A program made the translations under genes and the position numbers. Source: Bacteroidales bacterium UBA1208 (GTDB taxonomy: Bacteria > Bacteroidota > Bacteroidia > Bacteroidales > P3). Taken from it: DNA of 14,234 nt. The notes under the pieces were generated by a model, which was not told the DNA's origin, ran no database searches, and saw only the letters and a program-made list of their open reading frames with translations. Shown in pieces: positions 6,408 to 12,818 of the stretch. Positions within the stretch are counted from its first letter, which is position 1, and each line of letters begins with the position of its first letter. The stretch is from the NCBI GenBank assembly GCA_002309955.1, contig DBXQ01000103.1, forward strand, positions 1,220-15,453, given 5' to 3'.

Positions 6408-6647
6408 ATGGGTAAAAGTAGAAAGAAAACATGTGCAGGCACATGGGTTGCCTGCTCGCAAAAGAGAGGGAAAACAAAAAGTCACCGGCGTTTCCGCCGC
6501 AGGGAAAGGACAATGATTCAAAACGCGATGTATGACCGCGTACCTCTTCTACAACGTGAGTTAACAGACCAGTATGACCTCGGTGGCGATGGCAAAGCCT
6601 ACTGGCACGTCGACGGTGAATTGAGAGCTCTGTTGACGCGTAAATGA
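6408..6647 (+). CDS. Arg/Lys-rich small conserved hypothetical protein
   Basis: A 79-residue basic protein. The N-terminal half is very basic (MGKSRKKTCAG..., QKRGKTKSHRRFRRRERTMI), and the C-terminal half contains QRELTDQYDLGGDGKAYWHVD. The pattern of a basic start, FRRRER, then an aromatic-rich WDLGGDGKxYxH-like end is familiar from small uncharacterised Bacteroidales proteins; I know no function. The charge suggests nucleic-acid binding. An alternative ATG at 6381 adds nine residues and has aaggag just upstream; I prefer 6408 because the basic segment starts there. A strong terminator follows at 6661. It lies 63-90 bases after the PIN toxin with no good promoter seen, so it may share that transcript. 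Confidence 0.65.
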   Translation: MGKSRKKTCAGTWVACSQKRGKTKSHRRFRRRERTMIQNAMYDRVPLLQRELTDQYDLGGDGKAYWHVDGELRALLTRK

Positions 6648-6660
6648 AAAACATCTAAAG

Positions 6661-6698
6661 AAGTGCATCCCGATACAGGATGCGCTTTTGCCTTTTTT
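6661..6698 (+). terminator. Rho-independent terminator after the Arg-rich gene
   Basis: Stem aagtgcatcc (6661-6670) with ggatgcgctt (6678-6687), one wobble, a 7-base loop, then tttgcctttttt. It ends the plus-strand unit from the antitoxin/PIN pair through the small basic protein. Confidence 0.8.
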
Positions 6699-6903
6699 AG
6701 CTCAAATCAGTCATAAGGTAGGTTCTATAAATGTCGCGACCTTTCGGGACGCAGTTTTCAGATGTCTTGAGTGTCACGGCACGGCGTCTTCGGTATGTAC
6801 CGTGTTATTAATAGTTTCACCTTTTTGAGGTGATTTATAGAAGTCCCCATAAGAGATTTGGAGTAAAAAGGAGTGCTACCATGAAACTGCACATCATTTT
6901 TTT
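6699..6903. other. Gene-free stretch with several hairpins ahead of repeat copy B
   Basis: No gene is supported. It contains an inverted repeat cacggca (6775-6781) with taccgtg (6798-6804), one wobble, and a clean hairpin tcacct-ttttg-aggtga (6817-6833). An ORF on the minus strand (6758-7030) covers this stretch and repeat B. I treat it as spurious because it runs back through a plus-strand promoter and repeat. The whole 6.74-7.03 kb block may be one dispersed element. Confidence 0.4.
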
Positions 6904-6955
6904 GTTGCCATGCGGAGAAAAAGCCAATTATTCCCCGCAAAATATGCGGAGAATA
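6904..6955 (+). repeat. 52-bp dispersed repeat, copy B
   Basis: Ungapped match to copy A at 5594-5645, about 80 percent identical, sharing the ccgcaaaa-t-atgcggagaata end. Copy B is followed 38 bases later by the promoter of the ECF-like membrane protein gene. The palindrome is imperfect here (ccgcaaaatatgcgg). Confidence 0.7.
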
Positions 6956-6992
6956 GGATGTGCATTTGCCGCAAAAATCCTCATTTTTGGTG

Positions 6993-7024
6993 ATTGCGGG
7001 GTCGTGGGGAAGTCGGTATTTTTG
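6993..7024 (+). promoter_or_regulatory. Bacteroidetes-type promoter of the membrane protein/methyltransferase operon
   Basis: ATTG (6993-6996), 20-base spacer, TATTTTTG (7017-7024). The predicted start near 7030 rules out the longer reading frame from 6960 and supports the ATG at 7050; the ATG at 7029 would be essentially leaderless. Confidence 0.65.
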
Positions 7025-7049
7025 CAGCATGAATCAAAAAAGCTATTGT

Positions 7050-7586
7050 ATGAATAAAAAACTGACATTCTGGGGTGCTACGGGTTTCGTGGTACTGTAT
7101 TTTGTGGCGGTATTCGCTGCCGAGTTTATCGGTTTTGCCCATCCAGTTTGCTGGATGCTGGCTCCAGCCTTGGGCGCGCTCCTTGGCGCATTGCCCTACC
7201 GCTGGCTCTCGCTTCGCTGGCATAAGTTCGGCTTGGGAACGGTGTTGTCTGCCGTATTCGGCTTGGTGATGATGGCTATGGGCGAGGTGGACCTCACCTG
7301 TCTGGCCGTTATCGTCGGCTTCGGTGTGCTGAGCGATTTGGTGCGCATGGGCGTAAAGAAGGATGGCGTCACATACCCTATTCTCGCCCTTGGAAACATT
7401 GCAGAGATTATCTACCTTTGGACACGCAAGGCGTGGTACCTCCAGGGAGCCGCCGAGGAGATGGGGCAGGCCTATGCCGACGCTATGGCTCAATTGCAGA
7501 GCACGCTGTGGTTTGTAGTCGCCTTGGTGGCCATCGTCGTAGCTGCCGAGTGCGGATTGTGGATAGCTAAAAAAATAATCAAATAA
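7050..7586 (+). CDS. MptD/Trep_Strep-like putative ECF transporter S component
   Basis: A 178-residue inner-membrane protein with about five to six hydrophobic segments: roughly residues 8-28, 31-50, 60-78, 82-99, a weaker one near 110-124, and 152-174. The layout (short basic start, small-residue helix APALGALLGALPY, a conserved VLSDLVR-type loop, a WYLQGAAEEMGQAYADAM loop before the last helix) resembles MptD-family S components of energy-coupling-factor importers. These bind a substrate and depend on shared EcfA/EcfT partners, which are not in this window. It heads an operon with two SAM methyltransferases (gaps of 6 and 9 bases), a linkage I recall for this family, so the substrate may be a methylated or sulfur/one-carbon-related compound. 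The start at 7050 follows from the promoter. The membrane call is firm; the ECF-S call is probable. Confidence 0.72.
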   Translation: MNKKLTFWGATGFVVLYFVAVFAAEFIGFAHPVCWMLAPALGALLGALPYRWLSLRWHKFGLGTVLSAVFGLVMMAMGEVDLTCLAVIVGFGVLSDLVRMGVKKDGVTYPILALGNIAEIIYLWTRKAWYLQGAAEEMGQAYADAMAQLQSTLWFVVALVAIVVAAECGLWIAKKIIK

Positions 7587-7592
7587 CATTAT

Positions 7593-8225
7593 ATGACTAT
7601 GGGGATACTAAGCAAGATTTTCAGTAATACACGCAAGCCCGAAGGTTTCTTCGGAAGAATGATGGTCAACGGCATGAATGGCGGTGGCCACGCCCGTATG
7701 GCGGAATGGGGACTCTCGCATCTGACGCTCACCGACAATGCCAACGTCCTGGATGTGGGGTGCGGTGGCGGTGCCAATGTGGCACGTCTGCTGAAGCGCT
7801 GCCCCAAAGGGACGGTGACGGGCATCGACTATTCCCCAGTCTCGGTGAAGAAAAGCTCCGAAGTGAACGCCGCCGCCATTGCCGCAGGACGCTGCAAGGT
7901 GCTGGAGGGAAATGCTTCTGCACTGCCTTTTGATGGGAATGCTTTCGACATCGTGACCGCCTTTGAGACCGTCTACTTCTGGCCGGACATCGAAGAGTGC
8001 TTCCGTGGCGTACACCGCATTTTGAAAGAGAATGGACGTTTTGCCATCGTCAACGAGGACGACGGCCTCACGGGCAACAACGAGAAATGGGAGAAAATGA
8101 TAGAAGGTATGCACACCTACACACCCGATGAGCTACGTGCCCACTTGACCAATGCTGGATTCCGCGACATTGCCGTCCACGGCGACGAACAGCACCACTG
8201 GCTTACTGTAATAGCAACAAAATAA
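7593..8225 (+). CDS. Class I SAM-dependent methyltransferase (Methyltransf_11/UbiE-like)
   Basis: A 210-residue soluble methyltransferase. The SAM-binding motif I is NVLDVGCGGGAN (51-62), and the acidic loop after strand 2 is GIDYSP (77-82). A post-motif segment EGNASALPFDGNAFDIV (105-121) and motif VYFWPDIEECFRGVHRILKENGRFAIV (127-153) follow. These show a complete Rossmann-type fold that moves a methyl group from S-adenosylmethionine to an unknown acceptor. The N-terminal KPEGFFGRMMVNGMNGGGHARMAEWGL stretch is typical of small Bacteroidetes and Clostridia enzymes of this class. It follows the membrane protein by 6 bases and precedes another methyltransferase by 9 bases, so it is in one operon. 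An ATG two codons in (7599) is an alternative start. Substrate unknown. Confidence 0.92.
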   Translation: MTMGILSKIFSNTRKPEGFFGRMMVNGMNGGGHARMAEWGLSHLTLTDNANVLDVGCGGGANVARLLKRCPKGTVTGIDYSPVSVKKSSEVNAAAIAAGRCKVLEGNASALPFDGNAFDIVTAFETVYFWPDIEECFRGVHRILKENGRFAIVNEDDGLTGNNEKWEKMIEGMHTYTPDELRAHLTNAGFRDIAVHGDEQHHWLTVIATK

Positions 8226-8234
8226 AAAGATACC

Positions 8235-9026
8235 ATGAAACCCAACTACAAAAACTGGATGCCCAAGGGCATGATTTGTGGAACGGCGGCAGGATGTGCG
8301 GTATGCCTTGGCCTGTTCCTTGTCTTCGGTGTGAGCGGACTGCTTACAGCCGGAATATGGAAAACCGTGCTTACAATACTTTTCCTTGTCCTCACACTCT
8401 TCTTGTTGGCCGTGACGGTCTGGATGATTTTGCTGTACAAGTCTTTCTCGTACAACGGAAAGCGCCAGCTGTCGCGTAGGATAATCGACGGCGTAGCCGC
8501 GAGAGTCGTACTGCCCGAAGGCGGCAGCGGCCTTGACGTAGGGTGTGGAAGCGGTGCATTGACCATTGCCGTGGCCAAGCACAATCCGAACGCACAGATG
8601 ACCGGCATCGACCGCTGGGGTGTGGAGTATTCCTCTTTTAGCAAGACACTCTGCGAGGAGAATGCCAAAGCCGAGGGTGTATCAAACACTTCCTTTGCTA
8701 AGGGAGATGCAGTACGTCTTAATTTCGCCAACGAAACCTTCGATGCGGTATGCAGCAACTACGTATACCATAATATCCCAAGCCGGAACCGTCAGGAGAT
8801 TCTGATGGAGACACTCCGTGTGCTTAAGAAAGGTGGTACCTTCGCCATCCACGACATCTTCTCGAACCTGAAGTATGGCGACATGCAGAAGTATGTGCAG
8901 CGTTTGAAAGACATGGGCTATGCTGATGTGAAGCTTGTCCCCACCGACAACGGTCTTTTCATGAGCCGATGTGAGGCCACATGGCTGGGGCTCAAAGGTT
9001 CTGCCATACTTATGGGGAAGAAATAG
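8235..9026 (+). CDS. Membrane-anchored class I SAM-dependent methyltransferase
   Basis: A 263-residue protein with two N-terminal membrane helices (about 13-35 and 43-67) followed by a full methyltransferase domain. Motif I is GLDVGCGSGALT (99-110), motif II GIDRWG (124-129), then KGDAVRLNFANETFDAVCSNYVYHN and LRVLKKGGTFAIHDIF. The short loop between the helices makes a hairpin, so the catalytic domain should face the cytoplasm, held at the membrane. This suggests a lipid, quinone-like or membrane-delivered acceptor, perhaps the cargo of the transporter-like protein encoded two genes upstream. It is the last gene of the operon. A weak imperfect hairpin follows its stop before the convergent HxlR gene. 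Enzyme class secure; substrate unknown. Confidence 0.9.
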   Translation: MKPNYKNWMPKGMICGTAAGCAVCLGLFLVFGVSGLLTAGIWKTVLTILFLVLTLFLLAVTVWMILLYKSFSYNGKRQLSRRIIDGVAARVVLPEGGSGLDVGCGSGALTIAVAKHNPNAQMTGIDRWGVEYSSFSKTLCEENAKAEGVSNTSFAKGDAVRLNFANETFDAVCSNYVYHNIPSRNRQEILMETLRVLKKGGTFAIHDIFSNLKYGDMQKYVQRLKDMGYADVKLVPTDNGLFMSRCEATWLGLKGSAILMGKK

Positions 9027-9095
9027 CGAGAGGTGGCTGAGACCCACTTTCTCACGCGCTCAGACACACGTAGGTACTCAATGCCTGTGTTGGTA

Positions 9096-9524
9096 TCAAT
9101 GATGTACTTCGCTACTGTTAGTCTTCCCCGAAATGCCAGCTTCCTTTAACGCATTTGTCGGAAGAGCCTTTGTTTTTTCACTGAGTATCTTTTCCAGCTG
9201 CGGGCGGAATCCGTTTCCCCATGAACGGAGCTGCTCTATGATGGGGATGAGGCTGCGACCGAGGTCGGTGAGGCTGTACTCGGTATGCTTACAGACGGGG
9301 TCGATGACACGGCGTTCCACTACGCCGTATTCGGTTAGTTCTTTAAGTTGCTGTGCCAGTACGCGGTCGCTGGCCTCTTGCGGCATTCTTCGAGCCAACT
9401 CGCTGGGGCGTCGCGGACCGTCAAGTAGTTCGTAAATGATGTAGGGCTTCCACTTGCCGCCCATCACTTCCATCGCCACGCGGAATCCACAGCGGGTGTC
9501 TACAGGTATTTTCTTGTTGTACAT
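9096..9524 (-). CDS. HxlR-family winged-helix transcriptional regulator
   Basis: A 142-residue dimeric winged-helix regulator. The family signature GGKWKPYIIYELLDGPRRPSEL (22-43) is followed by the recognition-helix region ASDRVLAQQLKELTEYGVVERR and the wing PVCKHTEYSLTDLGRSL. A single Cys at position 12, just ahead of the signature, matches the N-terminal redox Cys of YodB/HypR-type members that sense electrophiles or oxidants; a second Cys lies in the wing (78). It is divergent from a flavodoxin-like oxidoreductase gene with 131 bases between them, so it most likely controls that gene and itself. The last 25 residues are poorly conserved in type and may be a variable tail. Family call strong; redox sensing inferred. 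Confidence 0.93.
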   Translation of the reverse strand: MYNKKIPVDTRCGFRVAMEVMGGKWKPYIIYELLDGPRRPSELARRMPQEASDRVLAQQLKELTEYGVVERRVIDPVCKHTEYSLTDLGRSLIPIIEQLRSWGNGFRPQLEKILSEKTKALPTNALKEAGISGKTNSSEVHH

Positions 9525-9534
9525 AATCGGATTG

Positions 9535-9566
9535 CAAAATTACGAATATTTTCCGATACTGAGAAA
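9535..9566 (-). promoter_or_regulatory. Promoter of the HxlR gene
   Basis: Minus strand TTTC (9566-9563), 20-base spacer, TAATTTTG (9542-9535). The -7 box matches TAnnTTTG fully; the -33 box is one base off. An inverted pair ACTGA (9558-9562) and TCAGT (9592-9596) brackets the gap between the two divergent promoters and could be operator half-sites. Confidence 0.55.
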
Positions 9567-9595
9567 AACATCTGTAGTGGTGCGAAAATTATCAG

Positions 9596-9627
9596 TTCCA
9601 AGGTGTGGTGAAAAAAATGTATCTTTG
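9596..9627 (+). promoter_or_regulatory. Promoter of the flavodoxin-like oxidoreductase gene
   Basis: TATCTTTG at 9620-9627 is a perfect -7 box; the -33 position holds only TTC (9596-9598), a weak match as expected for a regulated promoter. The start near 9633 rules out the upstream in-frame GTG/ATG codons at 9605-9617 and sets the ATG at 9656. Confidence 0.65.
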
Positions 9628-9655
9628 CATTTTCAAAACTAAATATAAATCTGAT

Positions 9656-10357
9656 ATGAGCAATACGGTTAAAGCAATGTTTATCAATGGCAGTCCGCGC
9701 AAGAATTGGAACACCGCCAAGATGCTGGAAAGCGCCATGAAAGGGGCCGAAGAGGCTGGAGCATTGTGCGAGATGGTACATCTCTACGACATCAAATTCC
9801 ACGGCTGCAAAAGCTGCTTCGCCTGTAAAATCAAGAACTCGAAAACCAACGGCATCTGTGCCATAAAGGATGACCTGCGCCCTCTGCTGGAGCGTGCCCA
9901 CCAGGCTGATGTCATCGTGCTGGGCTCACCTGTCTATTACAGTTATCCCACAGGAGTCATGCGTGCGTTCATGGAGCGACTGATGTTCCCCGTCGGCACC
10001 TATATGTACGAACGGCCGGAAGGTGAAACCAATGGTCATCTGGGGCGACACATCTGTCTGCGCGACAAGGTCATCCCTACCGCCATGATTCTCACCATGA
10101 ACTGCCCCGAGGACTACATGAAGCAAATAGGTTACCCCGCCATCCTGGACGAGAATGCCAAGGTGATGGAGGACATCTTCGGCTACTCCGAAACACTCTA
10201 CGTCTGCAATACCTACCAATTCAACGACTACTCACGCTACGACTTCAACCTCTTCAGCGAAGAGGATAAACGCCGCTACCGCGACGAACACTTTGCCATC
10301 GACCTGCAGAACGCCCACGACCTGGGGCAACGCTTGGTCGCAATGACACAAGAATGA
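9656..10357 (+). CDS. Flavodoxin-like NAD(P)H-dependent oxidoreductase, iron-sulfur flavoprotein type
   Basis: A 233-residue cytoplasmic flavoprotein. The FMN phosphate loop is NGSPRKNWNT (11-20), and the second FMN-contacting loop is GSPVYYSYPTGVMRAFMERL (90-109). Four cysteines at 51, 54, 57 and 68 (GCKSCFACK ... GIC) form the CxxCxxC plus C pattern of iron-sulfur flavoproteins, with a longer than usual gap before the last Cys. The expected role is reduction of a quinone, disulfide or electrophile with electrons from NAD(P)H or ferredoxin. It is divergent from an HxlR regulator carrying an N-terminal Cys, which supports a stress-induced detoxification job. The start at 9656 is set by the promoter; a longer frame from 9605 overlaps the promoter. 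The actual substrate is not predictable. Confidence 0.92.
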   Translation: MSNTVKAMFINGSPRKNWNTAKMLESAMKGAEEAGALCEMVHLYDIKFHGCKSCFACKIKNSKTNGICAIKDDLRPLLERAHQADVIVLGSPVYYSYPTGVMRAFMERLMFPVGTYMYERPEGETNGHLGRHICLRDKVIPTAMILTMNCPEDYMKQIGYPAILDENAKVMEDIFGYSETLYVCNTYQFNDYSRYDFNLFSEEDKRRYRDEHFAIDLQNAHDLGQRLVAMTQE

Positions 10358-10382
10358 ATGCTGTGTATTGTGTGTCCAAACG

Positions 10383-11132
10383 TCATTTGTCGATGGACTT
10401 TCGCGGACTTGCAACAAAGTAGTATTCTTTCCCCTCGTAAAAAAAGTGGTGAAGGGTTTCCTCGGACAGCGGAGGACGTGCTTTCAAGTAGCCGTTGAGG
10501 GTATATATACCATAGTTGTATTGGTTGGACAAGAGGTTGTATAGGTCTGTGGGGGTAATTCCATAGTGGTCTGCCCCTCCAATGCCGAATTCAAATATTA
10601 TCAGAGGGGTGTTCTCTTTAATAATGCGTTCTGCCCCTTTTAACACGTTGTAATCGCCACCTTCAACATCTATCTTGATAAAGTCAATATGTACGCCTTC
10701 CGGCAGTACATCGTCAAGACGTCGTTCGTCGACTTCAATTTGTTTGATTTGCGCTTCAGGCAAATCGTCGTAGGATCGTTGACGCAATCCGCTGTATGCC
10801 GGAGCATTTGTAACAATGTTGAAAGTCACTTTGTTGTCGGAAGTGTCACCGAGGGCATAGGGAAAAATTTTGGCCGTATTGCCAAAACGGCTTTGTAACG
10901 ACTGGTACATGTCTGGTATCGGCTCGAAAGCGAAATGGCTTCCTTTAGGGCTATGATATAGGATTTTTTCCAAGATTTCGCCCTTGTGGCAGCCTATGTC
11001 AATGCAGTTGGAGTTCGGACGTAGGAACTTCTTCATGATGGTGTCGGTTAATCTGTCATATCGTAGATTCTGGGTCAGGTCGATATGCAGGATCATGAGA
11101 ATTTTGCGGAGAATGTTCTTGAGATTATTCAT
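10383..11132 (-). CDS. FkbM-family SAM-dependent methyltransferase
   Basis: A 249-residue methyltransferase. Motif I is CIDIGCHKGEILEKIL (43-58), the acidic motif II is AFEPIPDMYQSLQ (68-80), and the FkbM signature IDFIKIDVEGGDYNVLKGAE (149-168) is complete. A further LIIFEFG strand follows. Family members O-methylate sugars in polysaccharides, glycolipids or natural products. No glycosyltransferase cluster is next to it, so it is an orphan here. It converges on the oxidoreductase gene with 25 bases between stops. A perfect promoter lies at 11365-11395, leaving a long leader of about 225 bases. The N-terminal 20 residues are amphipathic rather than a membrane helix. Family firm, acceptor unknown. 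Confidence 0.92.
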   Translation of the reverse strand: MNNLKNILRKILMILHIDLTQNLRYDRLTDTIMKKFLRPNSNCIDIGCHKGEILEKILYHSPKGSHFAFEPIPDMYQSLQSRFGNTAKIFPYALGDTSDNKVTFNIVTNAPAYSGLRQRSYDDLPEAQIKQIEVDERRLDDVLPEGVHIDFIKIDVEGGDYNVLKGAERIIKENTPLIIFEFGIGGADHYGITPTDLYNLLSNQYNYGIYTLNGYLKARPPLSEETLHHFFYEGKEYYFVASPRKSIDK

Positions 11133-11360
11133 GTGTTAGATTGTTATTGTGGTAAAATATTTCGGCATCCGTGTTTAATATTGTGAGCTGGAAGCAGTAA
11201 ATAAGGAAACGCTCATTCTTCATCAGTGCAGGAATTCGTCGTTTCTTTATTCTTAACTCATTTAAGATTACCAGCTTTCAGTTAAGGAGGCAAGTACTTC
11301 AAGCTCTATGTATCAATATTGTTTCGATATGTTACGTCATAATATTCTTCTTTTTTTCAT
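11133..11360 (-). promoter_or_regulatory. Long 5' leader of the FkbM gene
   Basis: A predicted untranslated region of about 225 bases. It includes a seven-codon ORF (MKKRRIL) that begins at the predicted transcript start, and an inverted repeat cttaact (11252-11258) with agttaag (11280-11286). I do not recognise a known riboswitch. Confidence 0.4.
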
Positions 11361-11364
11361 GTTG

Positions 11365-11395
11365 CAAAGATACGCAATAATTCCCATTCGGCAAA
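11365..11395 (-). promoter_or_regulatory. Consensus Bacteroidetes promoter of the FkbM gene
   Basis: Minus strand TTTG (11395-11392), 19-base spacer, TATCTTTG (11372-11365), an exact fit to the consensus. Predicted start near 11358. Confidence 0.8.
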
Positions 11396-11839
11396 ATAAT
11401 TATGAAAAGGAGTGATGCTGTGTAGAGAATGGCTATTTGCTTCTTTGAGGGTCGGTCGGGGCTCATTCAACCCAATTCGGTCATTAGGCCAAGTGGGCTT
11501 CCATTGGAGGCCATTCAAGAGCAAAGCGGAAACATGTAAAATGGGAAGTCTGATAATAACCGTTTTATTCTATGTTCCCGACACGATGACCGATATGGAT
11601 CTGGTCGCTCTTCCGTCGCTCCATATTCCTCAGTTCTCCTATCGTTCTCCCATCGTTCTCCCATTACAGAAGGAGAACTGAGGTAGAACTGAGGTCGAAG
11701 GGTGGAGGAATGAATGGCGTGGGTTGGGGAGGATTCGCGGAAAAGAGCATACGTTGAAAAGGGATGATGGAAATGAACCTGATGATTGATTTGTGTTCGA
11801 TCAGGGACAGTTGAAACATGCCTTTTTTCAGATACCGGT
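11396..11839. other. Gene-free stretch between the FkbM promoter and the DMT transporter gene
   Basis: About 440 bases without a supported gene. An 89-codon plus-strand ORF (11412-11681) lacks family features and runs into the 11-bp repeat array, so I reject it. The sequence includes strand-biased purine/pyrimidine-rich tracts and the periodic palindromic array at 11630-11695. No terminator for the transporter gene was clear. Confidence 0.5.
11630..11695. repeat. Palindromic array with exact 11-bp period
   Basis: Six consecutive 11-base units: tcagttctcct, atcgttctccc twice, attacagaagg, then agaactgaggt twice. The left units are near reverse complements of the right ones: cctcagttctcct (11628-11640) pairs perfectly with aggagaactgagg (11671-11683) across a 30-base spacer. 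It can form a large hairpin and has one unit per DNA helical turn. Confidence 0.75.
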
Positions 11840-12751
11840 TTAGCTCTTACTGTGGTGTCTATTTTCCTTTGGCAGGGTAATCTTTAGTTTCGACCACGTT
11901 TGTAGCACTACCGAGATGATGATGAGTGACAAACCAAGAAAAAAGGATGGATTCAACTCTTTGTACTCGTTGAAGATCAACATAGCGAGCAGGATGCTGT
12001 AAACAGGTTCAAGGTTATAGGTGAGGTTTACGGTGAAAGCATCGATTTTCCGCAATACAATAATTTGTAGCAGGCATAGTCCTATGGTGCAGAAGATGAC
12101 CATAAAGGCCATGTAGGGATAGTCCATACCAGATGGGAGGAATCGTTCAATTGGCGTTATTGCATTGTAGAGAGGGAGAAGGCATGTGAGAACAATGAGG
12201 CCACCGAACATCTCCCAAAAGAGCATGTTTTTGGCTTCATATTGTTTCCCCACACGCTGGTTCGCGATGGCAAACAGTGAATACAGGGCCGAGGAAATAA
12301 TCCCCAGCAGGATTCCCAAACGATAGCGTATGTCAAACTGGAAAATGAGATATACACCGCATAATGTGAGGATGCTGAATAGAAACTCCTGGGCGGAGAA
12401 ACGGTGTTTGTTGATAATGGGTTCAAATAGTGCTGTAAAGAATCCTACCAAAGAGAAGCATACGACACCGATAGAGACATTTGATGTCTTGATACTGGCA
12501 TAGAAGAAAACCCAATGCAGGCATAGTAGCACACCTACACCACTCATCTTTAGCGTGTCGTGGAGAGAATAGTGTACCCGTTCCTTTTTGACAAGCAGAT
12601 ATAGGGCCATAATTGCGGCAGCCCAAGCCATTCGGTGCCATACAAGCAGGGCGGAGTCCAACTCGATTAGACGTCCCAGCACCCCTGTAAAGCCGGCTAT
12701 GAACACGGAGAGGTGAAGCAGAAAGAATCCTCTTTTTTGAAGTTGTTTCAT
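11840..12751 (-). CDS. EamA/DMT-superfamily transporter (10 membrane helices)
   Basis: A 303-residue integral membrane protein built from two EamA repeats of about five helices each. The first starts GFFLLHLSVFIAGFTGVLGRLIELDSALLVWHRM and runs through CFSLVGFFTALFEPII. The second starts ILLGIISSALYSLFAIANQRV and ends NLEPVYSILLAMLIFNEYKELNPSFFLGLSLIIISVVLQ. The closing part of each repeat shows the usual helix with a Pro after an acidic residue (EPII, LEPV). Such proteins export amino acids, metabolites or nucleotide sugars; the cargo cannot be told here. The start is set at the ATG at 12751 because the first membrane helix begins 8 residues later. The in-frame extension to 12952 overlaps the rhamnosidase gene and has no similarity. 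It follows the rhamnosidase gene by 67 bases and may share its transcript. Confidence 0.9.
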   Translation of the reverse strand: MKQLQKRGFFLLHLSVFIAGFTGVLGRLIELDSALLVWHRMAWAAAIMALYLLVKKERVHYSLHDTLKMSGVGVLLCLHWVFFYASIKTSNVSIGVVCFSLVGFFTALFEPIINKHRFSAQEFLFSILTLCGVYLIFQFDIRYRLGILLGIISSALYSLFAIANQRVGKQYEAKNMLFWEMFGGLIVLTCLLPLYNAITPIERFLPSGMDYPYMAFMVIFCTIGLCLLQIIVLRKIDAFTVNLTYNLEPVYSILLAMLIFNEYKELNPSFFLGLSLIIISVVLQTWSKLKITLPKENRHHSKS

Positions 12752-12818
12752 CTGAGTGACATTATTGCAATGCGGATATCGGTTTTTGATGTGGTTGGAA
12801 CGGATGCCTTTCAATACG

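Noticed and set aside
6758..7030. 90-codon minus-strand ORF
   Set aside because: It lies over repeat B, hairpins and the plus-strand promoter at 6993-7024; it has no recognised domain and looks like a by-product of the dispersed repeat.
6981..7589. 202-codon minus-strand ORF opposite the membrane protein
   Set aside because: Its His/Gln-rich composition is typical of an antisense frame, and the plus-strand product has a coherent membrane topology and promoter.
7608..8114. 168-codon minus-strand ORF opposite the first methyltransferase
   Set aside because: Antisense shadow; the plus strand carries complete methyltransferase motifs.
9605..9655. N-terminal extension of the flavodoxin-like protein
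   Set aside because: It overlaps the TATCTTTG promoter box at 9620-9627, and the FMN loop sits at the usual distance from the ATG at 9656.
11412..11681. 89-codon plus-strand ORF
   Set aside because: Its end is formed by the 11-bp repeat array, with no domain and no promoter.
11630..11695. CRISPR-like array
   Set aside because: The units are contiguous 11-mers without spacers and in opposing orientation, and no cas gene is present.
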